The translations under genes were made by a program, and so were the position numbers. 60,465 nucleotides of DNA from the NCBI GenBank assembly GCA_017387685.1, contig JAFOEU010000029.1:1-60465 (forward strand), written 5' to 3'. This document shows, piece after piece, positions 29,667 to 38,260 of this stretch. Origin of the DNA: Clostridia bacterium (lineage in GTDB: Bacteria > Bacillota > Clostridia > Oscillospirales > CAG-272). Position 1 is the first letter of the stretch. Each line of letters starts with the position of its first letter. The notes under the pieces were generated by a model that had not been told where the DNA came from, did no database searches, and saw nothing but the letters and a program-made list of their open reading frames with translations.

Positions 29667-30593
29667 ATGGCTTACGAATATTCGGATTGGACACAGATCA
29701 GAGTAACCGTCAAGGTAACCATGCTCGACCGTGTCGTTGCAATTATGTCAATGATCGACCCCAACCTTATGATCGAGGATATGAGCGATTTTCAGATCAA
29801 CAACCGTTACGGCGAGCTTGTTGACGAGGCACTTCTTAATGCAGATAAGACCGTATCAAGTGTTTCACTCTTCCTCGCCGCTGATGCAAATGCCGATGAA
29901 ACTATTGCCTTCATCCGTGAAAAGCTCGCGGCTGATGCGATCGAAGCAACCGTTGACGTCCGCGACGTAAACGAGGAGAGCTGGGTCAATACTTGGAAGC
30001 AGTATTATAAGCCCCTTCACATTGGCAACCGTACCGTGATCGTCCCCAAGTGGGAGGAATACGAGCCCGAGGAGGGCGAGATTGTTGTCCGTATGGATCC
30101 CGGAATGGCTTTCGGTACGGGATCTCACGAGACGACCAGAGGCATCATTCAGATGCTTGAAAACTGCATTACCGACGGTTGCACCGTGCTTGACGTCGGA
30201 TGCGGAAGCGGAATTCTTGCTATCTGCGCCGCAAAATACGGTGCGGGACTTTGCCGTGCTTATGATATCGATCCCATCGCAGTTGAGGTAGCCGCAGAAA
30301 ACGCTATCGAAAACGGATGCGATATCGAGTGTGCCGAGTCCGACCTTCTTGCAGGCGTCAAGGCAGAGCAGTATGACGTTATTTGCGCGAATATCGTTGC
30401 AGACATCATCATTCGTATGGCGCCCGACGTCGGAAGATTTATGAAGGATACATCCACCCTCCTCGCTTCCGGAATTATCACCGAGAGAGCAGAAGAGGTC
30501 ACAGACGCCCTTGAAGCCGCAGGACTTTATATAGTCGAATCCATCGAGGATAACGGCTGGTGCGCGCTGGCGGTTAAGAAGCTGATAAAATAA
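29667..30593 (+). CDS. prmA: ribosomal protein L11 methyltransferase
   Basis: PrmA trimethylates ribosomal protein L11 with SAM. The 308-aa protein has an N-terminal recognition domain (1-~115) with WVNTWKQYYKPLHIG, then the class I methyltransferase core: RMDPGMAFGTGSHETTR, VLDVGCGSGILAICAAKYG (motif I) and CANIVADIIIRMAPD (motif IV). Last gene of the heat-shock operon, a common arrangement in Clostridia. The stop codon is followed directly by repeat copy 1. Confidence 0.96.
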   Translation: MAYEYSDWTQIRVTVKVTMLDRVVAIMSMIDPNLMIEDMSDFQINNRYGELVDEALLNADKTVSSVSLFLAADANADETIAFIREKLAADAIEATVDVRDVNEESWVNTWKQYYKPLHIGNRTVIVPKWEEYEPEEGEIVVRMDPGMAFGTGSHETTRGIIQMLENCITDGCTVLDVGCGSGILAICAAKYGAGLCRAYDIDPIAVEVAAENAIENGCDIECAESDLLAGVKAEQYDVICANIVADIIIRMAPDVGRFMKDTSTLLASGIITERAEEVTDALEAAGLYIVESIEDNGWCALAVKKLIK

Positions 30594-30914
30594 GTTATTA
30601 GTTATTAGTTATTAGTTGTTAGTTATTAGCTAAAGGAAGATTTCCTCGCTTTGCTCGGAAATCGGATTGCTATAGTTTAACTCGGTGTTGATGAACCATT
30701 ATTGAGAGATATAATTCAATGCCTTGAATTAAAGATCTCGGATACTATGAAGTAAAGCTTCAGAATATCCGAGATCTTTTTAATTTATGCATTAAATTTT
30801 CGCGCAGCACAAAATCTTATCAACGCTTTACAGAATTATTGAGGTTAAATTTTCGCCTCGGCGAAAATTCACCTTCAACTAACAACTAATAACTAACAAC
30901 TAACAACTAATAAA
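30594..30914. repeat. structured dispersed repeat, copy 1 (321 bp)
   Basis: The left end is five GTTRTTA heptamers (30594-30628); the right end is the inverted form, five TAAYAAC-like heptamers (30880-30914). Inside are three hairpins: GATTTCC/GGAAATC (about 30639-30663), AAAGATCTCGGATA 30731-30744 with TATCCGAGATCTTT 30766-30779, and AATTTTCGCC 30848-30857 with GGCGAAAATT 30860-30869. No protein-coding frame of note. A second copy lies at 37001-37309. It looks like a non-autonomous, MITE-like element, or an RNA-forming intergenic repeat. Confidence 0.88.
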
Positions 30915-30946
30915 GGCTGCCTCTTTCGAAGCAGCCTTGATTTTAT
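30913..30946 (-). terminator. terminator of aspartokinase gene
   Basis: AAGGCTGC 30913-30920 pairs with GCAGCCTT 30931-30938, just past the aspartokinase stop on the minus strand. On that strand it is followed by TTTATTAG. On the plus strand ATTTTATTT follows, so it may act in both directions. Confidence 0.75.
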
Positions 30947-32275
30947 TTAGTCATTAACAAACTCGCTATAGATAGCCTTCAAGGTATCTTCAAAGTCGCG
31001 TTCTTCAACGCCGAGAATGATGTTGAGCTCGGAGGAGCCCTGGTCGATCATTCTGATGTTGACGCCCGCGTTCGAAACCGCAGAGAAGACTCTTGCTGCA
31101 GTGCCCTTTGCCTTGACCATACCGCGACCAACGACTGCGACGAGTGCGAGTCCGTCGTCAACGGTTACGCTGTCGGGCTTGAGAGTGCGGTTAAGAGAAG
31201 AGATGATCTTATCCTTGATGGGCTCGATGTCTGCAGTGGCAACGATAACGCTCATCGTGTCGATGCCGGTGGGCATATGCTCGAATGCGATGCCGTTTTC
31301 CTCAAAGACCTCAAGCATACGTCTGCCGTAGCCGATCTGCGAGTTCATAAGATCGTCCTCTACGGTAACAACTGAGAAGCCTCGTCTGCCCGCAACACCC
31401 GTGATAATATGCTTGGTGTCGTAGTCGGGCGCAGAAGCAACGATCATGGTTCCGTCATCACCGGGACGCATAGTGTTTCTGATATTGATCGGAATACCCG
31501 CGATTCTGACAGGGAAAATAGCATCCTCGTGAAGAACGGTCGCACCCATATAGGAGAGCTCACGAAGCTCGCGGTATGTAACTGTTTCGATAGCACGGGG
31601 ATTCTTGATGATTCTCGGGTCTGCCATCATAAAGCCGGATACGTCTGTCCAGTTTTCGTAAAGGTCGGCGCCCGCTGCACGAGCGACGATGGAACCGGTT
31701 ATATCAGAACCGCCGCGGGAGAATGTCTTGACTGTGCCGTTGGGCATAAGTCCGTAGAAGCCGGGAATGATCGCGTTTTCGTGGCGCGCAAGCTCGGCAG
31801 AAAGAATCTCGTGGGTCTTTTCAGCATCGAATGTTCCGTTTTCCTTGAAGAGGATAACGTTTTCGGCATCGATGAAATCGTAACCGATGAACTTTGCAAG
31901 GATAAGTCCGGAGAGATATTCGCCGCGGCTTGCCGCAAAGTCACGACCCGCACGGCCGAGAATGGCGTTCTTGATATAGGAGAGCTCGCCGCTGATATCA
32001 AAGTCGAGACCGAGGTCTGCTATGATGCCGAGGAAGCGGGCGCAGATACTGTTATAACAAGTTTCAAATTCTTCTTTGGTTGAAGGGTCTTTGGCGAGAT
32101 TATAGCACTGATAAAGCATATCGGTGATCTTAATATCGTCGGAAAAGCGCTTTCCGGGCGCGGAGGGAACCGCATAGCGTCTTTCGGGATCTGCCTTGAT
32201 GATCTCAGCCACTCTTCTGAATCTATCGGCATCCGCAAGGGATGAACCGCCGAATTTTACAACCTTAATACTCAT
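30947..32275 (-). CDS. lysC: aspartate kinase
   Basis: Aspartokinase phosphorylates aspartate, the first step to lysine, diaminopimelate, threonine and methionine. The 442-aa protein starts VVKFGGSSLADADRF (KFGGTS motif) and has FSRGGSDITGSIVARA and the AGADLYENWTDVSGF substrate segment. Two ACT domains follow (about 300-442), the usual site of lysine or threonine feedback inhibition. It stands alone with its own promoter and terminator. Which amino acid inhibits it cannot be seen. Confidence 0.95.
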   Translation of the reverse strand: MSIKVVKFGGSSLADADRFRRVAEIIKADPERRYAVPSAPGKRFSDDIKITDMLYQCYNLAKDPSTKEEFETCYNSICARFLGIIADLGLDFDISGELSYIKNAILGRAGRDFAASRGEYLSGLILAKFIGYDFIDAENVILFKENGTFDAEKTHEILSAELARHENAIIPGFYGLMPNGTVKTFSRGGSDITGSIVARAAGADLYENWTDVSGFMMADPRIIKNPRAIETVTYRELRELSYMGATVLHEDAIFPVRIAGIPINIRNTMRPGDDGTMIVASAPDYDTKHIITGVAGRRGFSVVTVEDDLMNSQIGYGRRMLEVFEENGIAFEHMPTGIDTMSVIVATADIEPIKDKIISSLNRTLKPDSVTVDDGLALVAVVGRGMVKAKGTAARVFSAVSNAGVNIRMIDQGSSELNIILGVEERDFEDTLKAIYSEFVND

Positions 32276-32317
32276 TTTGAATACTCCGATTTCGTTTATT
32301 TTACATTATACTATAAT

Positions 32318-32346
32318 ATTATACGGATTTTTTTGGATTCTGTCAA
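32318..32346 (-). promoter_or_regulatory. promoter of aspartokinase gene
   Basis: On the minus strand TTGACA (32346-32341) and TATAAT (32323-32318) are 17 bp apart, 43 bp upstream of the start. No lysine riboswitch-like structure fits in the short leader. Confidence 0.88.
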
Positions 32347-32447
32347 CATAGAAACGCAAAAAACTTTCAACTTTTACAAAAAACTGTATAATTGCAGTAA
32401 ATGAAAACCGCAAATGGAGTCTGATTATTGCAATCTAACTATAATAT

Positions 32448-33419
32448 TCAGCCTGAGTAAGTGAAGAATTTATAGAATCTCGGATAGTCCGCGTAAAGAT
32501 CAGCGAGAGTTTTTCTCGTCCTATCGGCGGGATCATTGATGGTGAACCCCGAGGCGCTGAGTGACGCTCCGCCTCTATATCCTGTGATAACCACCCAATG
32601 CTGACCGCCCGCAGCGGTCTTGGCGCCGAAAAGGACTGGTTTCCCTGCCTTTAGCTCTGCGTAGATCTTTTCGAGATACTTGGTTGTGCTCGTTACAGCC
32701 GTGTAGTCGGAGGGCCAATAGACGTTGCCCGAGGACGTGTAGCTCAACTTTCTTGACATAGCGTCCGGATAAATTGCCTTTCCCGTGCGATACGATTCGA
32801 TCATTGCGATCGAGGTCGTAGTGCAGCCTATACGGTAGATCGTCTTTCCCGATCTGCCGAGAGTGACGCTTGCCCATCTCTTGTCGGTCTGCATATAATG
32901 CGGGACCGAGATAGAAACGGCGGAATAAGTATCCGAGCTTGTCAGATAACTTGAATTAACGTAACCGAGCTTTGTGCCGTTATAAAGCACGCGGCTCCAA
33001 TCGCCGCTCGTCCAAAGAACGAGAACGACCTCACCCGAGGGCAGGCTTCCTATTCTCGAATAAGAAGTTCCCGCACCGCTGCGGACGTTGAGATTTCCGC
33101 TTGCGGTCTTGACGAGCTTTGCACTCGCGCTGACGGTATCTATGTAGTCGGAATGGCAATAGCCGTATTTTCCGTCATCAAACTCCACGTACCACCAGTC
33201 GCCCGAGCGCCACATCAGAGTAACGTAGCTTCCTTTATAAAGGGAAGAGATGACCTCTGACGAGGTGTTTGCCGAACGTCTGACGTTCAGCCCTCCGCTC
33301 TCGGTGGCAATCCGTCCCGCACTTGAATCCATCGTAGCTGCGCCGGCTGCGATGGAAACGGCAAGTAGCATAAGGACGGTTGCCGCCGATACGATTAATA
33401 CTTTTATAAATTTCTTCAT
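32448..33419 (-). CDS. secreted protein, two SH3b domains plus C39-like cysteine peptidase domain
   Basis: A 323-aa protein with a signal peptide (hydrophobic 8-28, cleavage near AGAA). Two bacterial SH3 domains (about 36-94 and 100-159, each with LNVRxxxx and GDWW/GDWSRV) probably bind cell wall. A C39-like peptidase domain (about 168-320) shows Cys199 in IGCTTTSIAM, His274 in GGQHWVVITGY and Asp296 in INDPAD, the expected triad. It is probably exported to digest or bind peptidoglycan or proteins; the substrate is unknown. No strong terminator is seen between it and lysC. Confidence 0.88.
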   Translation of the reverse strand: MKKFIKVLIVSAATVLMLLAVSIAAGAATMDSSAGRIATESGGLNVRRSANTSSEVISSLYKGSYVTLMWRSGDWWYVEFDDGKYGYCHSDYIDTVSASAKLVKTASGNLNVRSGAGTSYSRIGSLPSGEVVLVLWTSGDWSRVLYNGTKLGYVNSSYLTSSDTYSAVSISVPHYMQTDKRWASVTLGRSGKTIYRIGCTTTSIAMIESYRTGKAIYPDAMSRKLSYTSSGNVYWPSDYTAVTSTTKYLEKIYAELKAGKPVLFGAKTAAGGQHWVVITGYRGGASLSASGFTINDPADRTRKTLADLYADYPRFYKFFTYSG

Positions 33420-33510
33420 ACTGTCTTTCCTCTTTTCCTTCGGCAGAGGTCTCTGCCGAACTTATTTTCACATTCCCCCTTTTTGCGATGTGTTGCATAT
33501 ATGCATCTAT

Positions 33511-33539
33511 ATTATAACATATCCGAGCGGAGTTGTGAA
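33511..33539 (-). promoter_or_regulatory. probable promoter of the SH3b/C39 gene
   Basis: Minus-strand TATAAT (33516-33511) with a weak TTCACA (33539-33534) 17 bp upstream. Confidence 0.55.
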
Positions 33540-33550
33540 GAGGCAAAATA

Positions 33551-33591
33551 TTGGAAAAAGAAAGGTCAGCGAACCGATGCCGCTGACCTTT
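33551..33591 (-). terminator. terminator of ABC transporter gene
   Basis: AAAGGTCAGCG 33561-33571 and CGCTGACCTTT 33581-33591 form an 11-bp stem. On the minus strand the stem is followed by CTTTTTCC. Confidence 0.9.
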
Positions 33592-33596
33592 GTGTG

Positions 33597-35597
33597 TTAT
33601 TCTAAATCATCGCTTCGCCGTCTGCGAGGACGTCTCTGCTGAGGAACGTCATCATCGTCAACGTCACGTCCGCCCTCGAGATAACGCTTTGCCTGAGTGG
33701 TGAAGAGATCGTAATATCTGCCTTTCTTCGCCATCAGCTCGTGGTGGTTGCCCTCCTCGATAAGCTCGCCGTATTCAAGAACGAGTATCTTGGTCGCGAT
33801 GACTGCGGAAGAAAGACGGTGAGAAACGAAAATCGTGGTTTTACCCTCGCGGAGATTGTCAAACTGATTGAATATCTCCTGCTCAGCCATCGGGTCGAGA
33901 GAAGCCGTCGGCTCATCGAGGATCATAATTTCGGAGTCACGGTAGAATGCTCTCGCGATCGCAAGCTTCTGCCACTGACCGCCCGAAAGCTCAATGCCTT
34001 CCTTTTCAAATATACGCATAAGAGGCGTATCGTAGCCGTCAGGGAGCTTCGCGATATAGTCCTCGGCGTTTGCCGTGCGGGCGCAATCCTCGATCTTCTC
34101 TCGGTTTTCTTCAAGGTGGATATCACCGAATGAAATATTTTCAGCAACCGTTACGGCATATTTGCCGAAGTCTTGGAAGATGATTCCGAAGAGATCGTAA
34201 AGCTCTCGTACATCGTATTCACGCAGATCCTTGCCGTCAAGCAGTATTCTTCCTTCGGTAGGATCGTAAAGACGGGTAAGAAGCTTGATAAGTGTTGTCT
34301 TACCTGCACCGTTGAGTCCAACAAGAACGACGGTTTCGCCCGGTCGGAAGGTTGTGGAGAGATTCTTGATAACCTTTCTGTCCGTGCCGGGGTAACAGAA
34401 GGATACGTTTTCAAATACGATGGTATGCGGTGCGTTCTTATTGACCTTTTCGGGAATTTCAGCCGTACAAACGATGGTGGGCTTTTCCTTCATAAAGGAA
34501 ATAAGATTGTCGATAAAGAGCGTTCCCTCGTATACCGATGCCGATGTATTGATGAAGCTCGTTACACAGTTTGCAATAGAGTTCAAAGCACCCGTGTAAA
34601 GGCTGTAATTACCGATAGTAAATCTTCCGACGAATACTCCAAATGCGATAACAGCGTAGAATATACAGTTGATCACCGAGGAAATTACCGCGATCACGAT
34701 AAGCCACGCGCTTTCTTGAATGATCAGCTTGCGAAGACCTGCGTAATATTTTTTAAATACTGTGTTGTATCTGTCGATAAAGGTATCTGCAAGGTCGAAG
34801 ATGCGTATCTCCTTTACGAGATCCTTGTTGACGAGCAGACCCGAGAAATATGAAAGCTGTCTGCGGTCCTTCGAACGCCAACGGACGTATTGGAAGTGCT
34901 TTCTTCTGTAAACGAAGGAAACGACCGCGGACGGTACCGAGATGAGAACGACACCGAGCGGCATCCACCACATATTCGGTATGCGCGAGAGAATAAGTAC
35001 GTAGCTTATCAGCTGAATGATCGTGGAAATAATCGAGAAGGTTGACTGAAGTGTCTGAATAGGTCTGTGTCCCGCTTCACGGTTCGCGTTCTCAAGCTTT
35101 TCATAGAAGGCGGGCATATCGAAGGAGGCAAGGTCTATCGTCTTTGCCTTCTGCATTATCTGAACCTTGACCTGATCTGTTACCTTTTCGCCCGCGATGC
35201 GGATGATCGAGCTGCTGATGCGTGTGACGACTCTGTTGCAGATGCGGTAAACGAAAAGCACGATGAGCATAGATAGAACCGCAGAGCCCCAGAATGACGA
35301 CAGTAGCTCCGCCTCCGTTCCCTTTGTGCCGTTTATAATAACAAGCTGCAATTCGTCAAGCACGTTTGCCGATATCATCGAGCCTATAACGGGCATAACG
35401 CCGTCGAAGATCGAGATAAAGATCATCGTGAAGAGAATAAGCGGGCTCGCCTTCCATACGATAACGAAAATATAGCCGAGTCGGTAGAAGAATCCGCCGA
35501 ACAGCTCCTTCAGAAACCTCGGAACGTCCTTTAATCCTTGCGGCTTCTGAACCTTTTCGTATTCATATCTTGGTCCGCCCCAACCTCCTGGTCCCAT
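33597..35597 (-). CDS. ABC transporter, fused permease and ATP-binding protein (exporter type)
   Basis: A 666-aa half-transporter. Hydrophobic segments at roughly 40-400 form the six-helix exporter membrane domain. The ATPase (about 430-640) has Walker A VGLNGAGKTT, the signature ELSGGQWQKLAIARAFYR, Walker B MILDEPTASLD and the H-loop FVSHRLSSA. It begins MGPGGWGGP and ends in a basic, Asp-rich tail with QQRRPRRRRS. The start at 35597 fits the AGAGGTGAT site; an upstream reading frame extension is unlikely to be translated. It would function as a homodimer since no partner gene is adjacent. The substrate is unknown (drug, lipid or peptide). Confidence 0.93.
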   Translation of the reverse strand: MGPGGWGGPRYEYEKVQKPQGLKDVPRFLKELFGGFFYRLGYIFVIVWKASPLILFTMIFISIFDGVMPVIGSMISANVLDELQLVIINGTKGTEAELLSSFWGSAVLSMLIVLFVYRICNRVVTRISSSIIRIAGEKVTDQVKVQIMQKAKTIDLASFDMPAFYEKLENANREAGHRPIQTLQSTFSIISTIIQLISYVLILSRIPNMWWMPLGVVLISVPSAVVSFVYRRKHFQYVRWRSKDRRQLSYFSGLLVNKDLVKEIRIFDLADTFIDRYNTVFKKYYAGLRKLIIQESAWLIVIAVISSVINCIFYAVIAFGVFVGRFTIGNYSLYTGALNSIANCVTSFINTSASVYEGTLFIDNLISFMKEKPTIVCTAEIPEKVNKNAPHTIVFENVSFCYPGTDRKVIKNLSTTFRPGETVVLVGLNGAGKTTLIKLLTRLYDPTEGRILLDGKDLREYDVRELYDLFGIIFQDFGKYAVTVAENISFGDIHLEENREKIEDCARTANAEDYIAKLPDGYDTPLMRIFEKEGIELSGGQWQKLAIARAFYRDSEIMILDEPTASLDPMAEQEIFNQFDNLREGKTTIFVSHRLSSAVIATKILVLEYGELIEEGNHHELMAKKGRYYDLFTTQAKRYLEGGRDVDDDDVPQQRRPRRRRSDDLE

Positions 35598-35627
35598 AAA
35601 ATCACCTCTTTCATTTTCATTGGCTAT

Positions 35628-35656
35628 ATTATACCACAAAATCGTTGCGCGCGCAA
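35628..35656 (-). promoter_or_regulatory. promoter of ABC transporter gene
   Basis: Minus-strand TATAAT (35633-35628), preceded by TGTGG, with TTGCGC (35656-35651) 17 bp upstream. The -35 lies inside a 14-bp palindrome. Confidence 0.65.
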
Positions 35657-35657
35657 C
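35644..35657. promoter_or_regulatory. 14-bp palindrome overlapping ABC promoter
   Basis: GTTGCGCGCGCAAC is a perfect palindrome in an otherwise A/T-rich intergenic region between the divergent ABC transporter and DUF1015 genes. It covers the -35 of the transporter promoter, a plausible operator; no regulator gene is adjacent. Confidence 0.55.
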
Positions 35658-35694
35658 TGTTTTTTGAAAAAATATAGCAAATATTAAAAAAATA

Positions 35695-35723
35695 TTGCAA
35701 AAATGAGAAAAATGTAGTATAAT
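35695..35723 (+). promoter_or_regulatory. promoter of DUF1015 gene
   Basis: TTGCAA 35695-35700 and TATAAT 35718-35723, spacer 17 bp. Confidence 0.75.
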
Positions 35724-35753
35724 GAGGGTACGAATACAAATAGGAGAATGATT

Positions 35754-37001
35754 ATGATGAAAATTTTCCCTGCCGATATACTGCTCCCCGATTTTTCCGT
35801 AGTTGACGGAACTAAATGGGCGTGCGTTGCCTGTGACCAATACACATCCGAGCCCGAATACTGGGAGCGCGTTGCGGCGACGGTTAAAGACGTACCTTCA
35901 ACGCTTTCGCTTATGCTCCCCGAGGTATGGCTTGAAGATTCCGAAAAAAGAGTGCCGCCCATTCACGCTGCAATGAGAAAATATATTTCGGACGGAGTGC
36001 TCAAAGAGCATCCCGCCTGCGGCATTTATCTCGAACGTATCCAATCCGACGGAAAGCTCCGTCGCGGACTCGTTTGTGCCATTGATCTTGAGGACTACGA
36101 TTTTTCCGCAGGCTCGTCCTCGCCCATCCGTCCGACCGAAAAGACCGTTGTTGAGCGCATCCCGCCCCGACTTGCGGTAAGACGCGGCGCACCGATCGAG
36201 ATGCCCCACGTTATGCTTCTTGTTGACGATCCCGATGATACGATTCTTTCGCGCTTTGCGGGCAGAGAACCGGATGCTTATTCCTTTGACCTTGCGGAGG
36301 GTGGCGGAAGCGTAAAGTCCGCATTTGTTAATGCTGATGAATTTGAATCTCTCAACGCCTCGCTTGCAATTCTTGCGGAAAACGCAAAGATCAGAGCAGA
36401 GAAGAACGGCGGTGCGCCGATCACCGTAGCCGTAGGTGACGGAAACCACTCTCTTGCCACAGCAAAAGCATCGTGGCAGGAGATCAAAGCTACGCTCACC
36501 GAAGAAGAAGCAAAGACTCACCCCGCACGCTACGCTCTCGCTGAGATCTGCAATCTCCACGAGGAAAGTCTTGTTTTTGAGCCTATATACAGATTGCTCG
36601 AAAATATAGATGTTATGGAGCTCGCAAAGGATTTTGAAGCCTTCGCCGCCGCTCAGAACGGCAGATTCCCTGCGCAGACCTTCGATATGATCCTCGAGGG
36701 CAACAACGTGGAGGTAGTGATAGAACACCCCGAATACACCCTCCCCGTCGCAAGCCTTCAGCACTTCCTTGACGATTGGATGAAGTCGCATCCCCGTGCC
36801 GTGATCGACTATATCCACGGTGAGGATACTCTCTGCCGTCTTGCCGCGCGTGATGCGTGTGCGGGCTTTGTATTCGAGGGAATGTCCAAGGCAGATCTTT
36901 TCCCCGCTGTTGAAGCCGACGGAGTACTCCCGAGAAAGACCTTTTCAATGGGGCACGCGGCTGATAAGAGATTCTATATCGAGTGCAGAAGGATTTTTTA
37001 G
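35754..37001 (+). CDS. DUF1015 family protein
   Basis: A 415-aa protein matching the DUF1015 pattern: the N-terminal CVACDQYTSEPEYWERV, the GDGNHSLATAKASW segment (about 229-242) with its conserved His, HPARYALAEICNL, and the C-terminal FSMGHAADKRFYIECR. The biochemical role of this family is not established to my knowledge. ATG 35754 fits the TAGGAGA site; ATG 35748 and 35757 are alternatives. Its TAG stop (36999-37001) coincides with the first heptamer of repeat copy 2. Confidence 0.85.
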   Translation: MMKIFPADILLPDFSVVDGTKWACVACDQYTSEPEYWERVAATVKDVPSTLSLMLPEVWLEDSEKRVPPIHAAMRKYISDGVLKEHPACGIYLERIQSDGKLRRGLVCAIDLEDYDFSAGSSSPIRPTEKTVVERIPPRLAVRRGAPIEMPHVMLLVDDPDDTILSRFAGREPDAYSFDLAEGGGSVKSAFVNADEFESLNASLAILAENAKIRAEKNGGAPITVAVGDGNHSLATAKASWQEIKATLTEEEAKTHPARYALAEICNLHEESLVFEPIYRLLENIDVMELAKDFEAFAAAQNGRFPAQTFDMILEGNNVEVVIEHPEYTLPVASLQHFLDDWMKSHPRAVIDYIHGEDTLCRLAARDACAGFVFEGMSKADLFPAVEADGVLPRKTFSMGHAADKRFYIECRRIF

Positions 37002-37309
37002 TTTTTAGTTGTTAGTTATTAGTTGTTAGTTGAAGGAAGATTTCCTCGCTTTGCTCGGAAATCGGCTTGAGCGACGATATAATTTGGTGTTGATGTTCCG
37101 TTGTTGAGTGGGATAATTCAATGCCCAAAATAAAAGATCTCGGATATGATGAAGCAAGACTTCGGAATATCCGAGATTTTTTTAATTTATTCATCATATT
37201 TTCGTACAGCACAAAGCCGTATCAGTACCGCACAAAATTATTGCAGTATAATTTTCGCTTCAGCGAAAATTTACCATCAGCTAACAACTAATAACTAATA
37301 ACTAACAAC
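37001..37309. repeat. structured dispersed repeat, copy 2 (309 bp)
   Basis: Related to the repeat at 30594-30914 along its whole length. The left end is four GTTNTTA heptamers (37001-37028), the right end TAAYAAC heptamers (37282-37309). It shares the exact block AAGGAAGATTTCCTCGC and the AAAGATCTCGGATA (37133-37146)/TATCCGAGAT hairpin. The third hairpin is AATTTTCGCT 37250-37259 with AGCGAAAATT 37262-37271; compared with copy 1 a C-G pair has become T-A on both arms. It lies between the DUF1015 gene and spoIIGA. Confidence 0.88.
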
Positions 37310-37360
37310 TGAAAAATGACATATTTCCCATCCGCTATCGAATATAATAAAGGTGAGGTG

Positions 37361-38245
37361 ATGAATATGGGACAAACGGTATATGCCGACGTTCTGTTTT
37401 TGATAAATTTCAGTATGGATTTTCTCGTCTTATATCTCTGTGCCAAGCTTTCGCGAAGGCGGATAAACTGCTTTCGTTACGTTCTTGCGGCGACACTCGG
37501 AGGGACTTACGGTGTGGCAGCTTTGTTTCTTCCGCAAAGCGGACTCACACCGCTGATCTGCGATGCTCTGTCACTTGCGATAATATGTACGGTTGCGTTT
37601 TATTCAAAGGAGATCAGACTTCGGGATTTCGTCGGACGGTGTGCGCTTTTCGCGGTAGTTTCCGCGATACTCGGAGGAATGATGAGTGCGTTTTATGCTG
37701 TGCTCAACCGTTCGGGACTTGCTGTGCTTGAGCCCGACGGCGGTGATGATATCAGTGTTTGGATCTTTGCTCTGATCGCCGCGCTCGGCGGTGCGGCAGC
37801 GGTTGTTGGCGGTAAGAGGATGAAAAGTATCGCTGCGACGAAGCAATCGAGTATCGAGATCGGATTCGGAAGCAGAAGCGTCCGTCTGCGCGCTATGACA
37901 GATACGGGTAATCTGCTTACCGATCCCCTCAGCGGCAGAGGAGTGGCGATATGCGAGCTTGACGCGGTCAAGGAGCTGTTCCCGCACGAGCTCGTTGAAT
38001 ATTGGGAGAGGGGAGATATAGGATCAATCTCCGCAATTCCCAAAAAGTATGCGCTGAAGCTGAGGTACGTACCCGCAAAAGGCGCGGTTGGGGCAAAAAG
38101 TTCTATATTGACTGCGATCGTGCCCGACATATTCAGAGTAACCGCAGACGGCAAAAAGCTTGATGCCGACGTACTTATTGCTCCTGTGCCCACAAAACTC
38201 AGCGCGGGAGAAACCCGAGCGCTTCTGCCGCCCGGAATAATTTGA
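37361..38245 (+). CDS. spoIIGA: sigma-E processing peptidase SpoIIGA
   Basis: SpoIIGA is the membrane aspartic protease that cleaves pro-sigma-E in the mother cell during sporulation. The protein has about five N-terminal membrane helices (VYADVLFLINFSMDFLVLYL and on to ~155). The cytoplasmic protease domain has the active-site AMTDTGNLLTDPLSG, where the Asp of DTGN is the catalytic residue. The next gene encodes its substrate, sigma-E, 15 bp downstream. Start may be ATG 37361 or 37367; AAGGTGAGG just upstream fits either. Confidence 0.93.
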   Translation: MNMGQTVYADVLFLINFSMDFLVLYLCAKLSRRRINCFRYVLAATLGGTYGVAALFLPQSGLTPLICDALSLAIICTVAFYSKEIRLRDFVGRCALFAVVSAILGGMMSAFYAVLNRSGLAVLEPDGGDDISVWIFALIAALGGAAAVVGGKRMKSIAATKQSSIEIGFGSRSVRLRAMTDTGNLLTDPLSGRGVAICELDAVKELFPHELVEYWERGDIGSISAIPKKYALKLRYVPAKGAVGAKSSILTAIVPDIFRVTADGKKLDADVLIAPVPTKLSAGETRALLPPGII

Positions 38246-38260
38246 AATGGAGAAGAGAAG

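Noticed and set aside
30594-30628. Heptamer arrays as a CRISPR array or simple microsatellite
   Set aside because: Units are 7 bp without spacers and are mirrored by inverted arrays at the other end of the element, so they are element termini.
32347-32447. Lysine riboswitch upstream of the aspartokinase gene
   Set aside because: A consensus promoter at 32318-32346 leaves only about 35 nt of leader, far too short for that riboswitch.
35598-35840. N-terminal extension of the ABC transporter by 81 codons
   Set aside because: It crosses the transporter's own promoter and the divergent DUF1015 gene; the AGAGGTGAT site fits the start at 35597.
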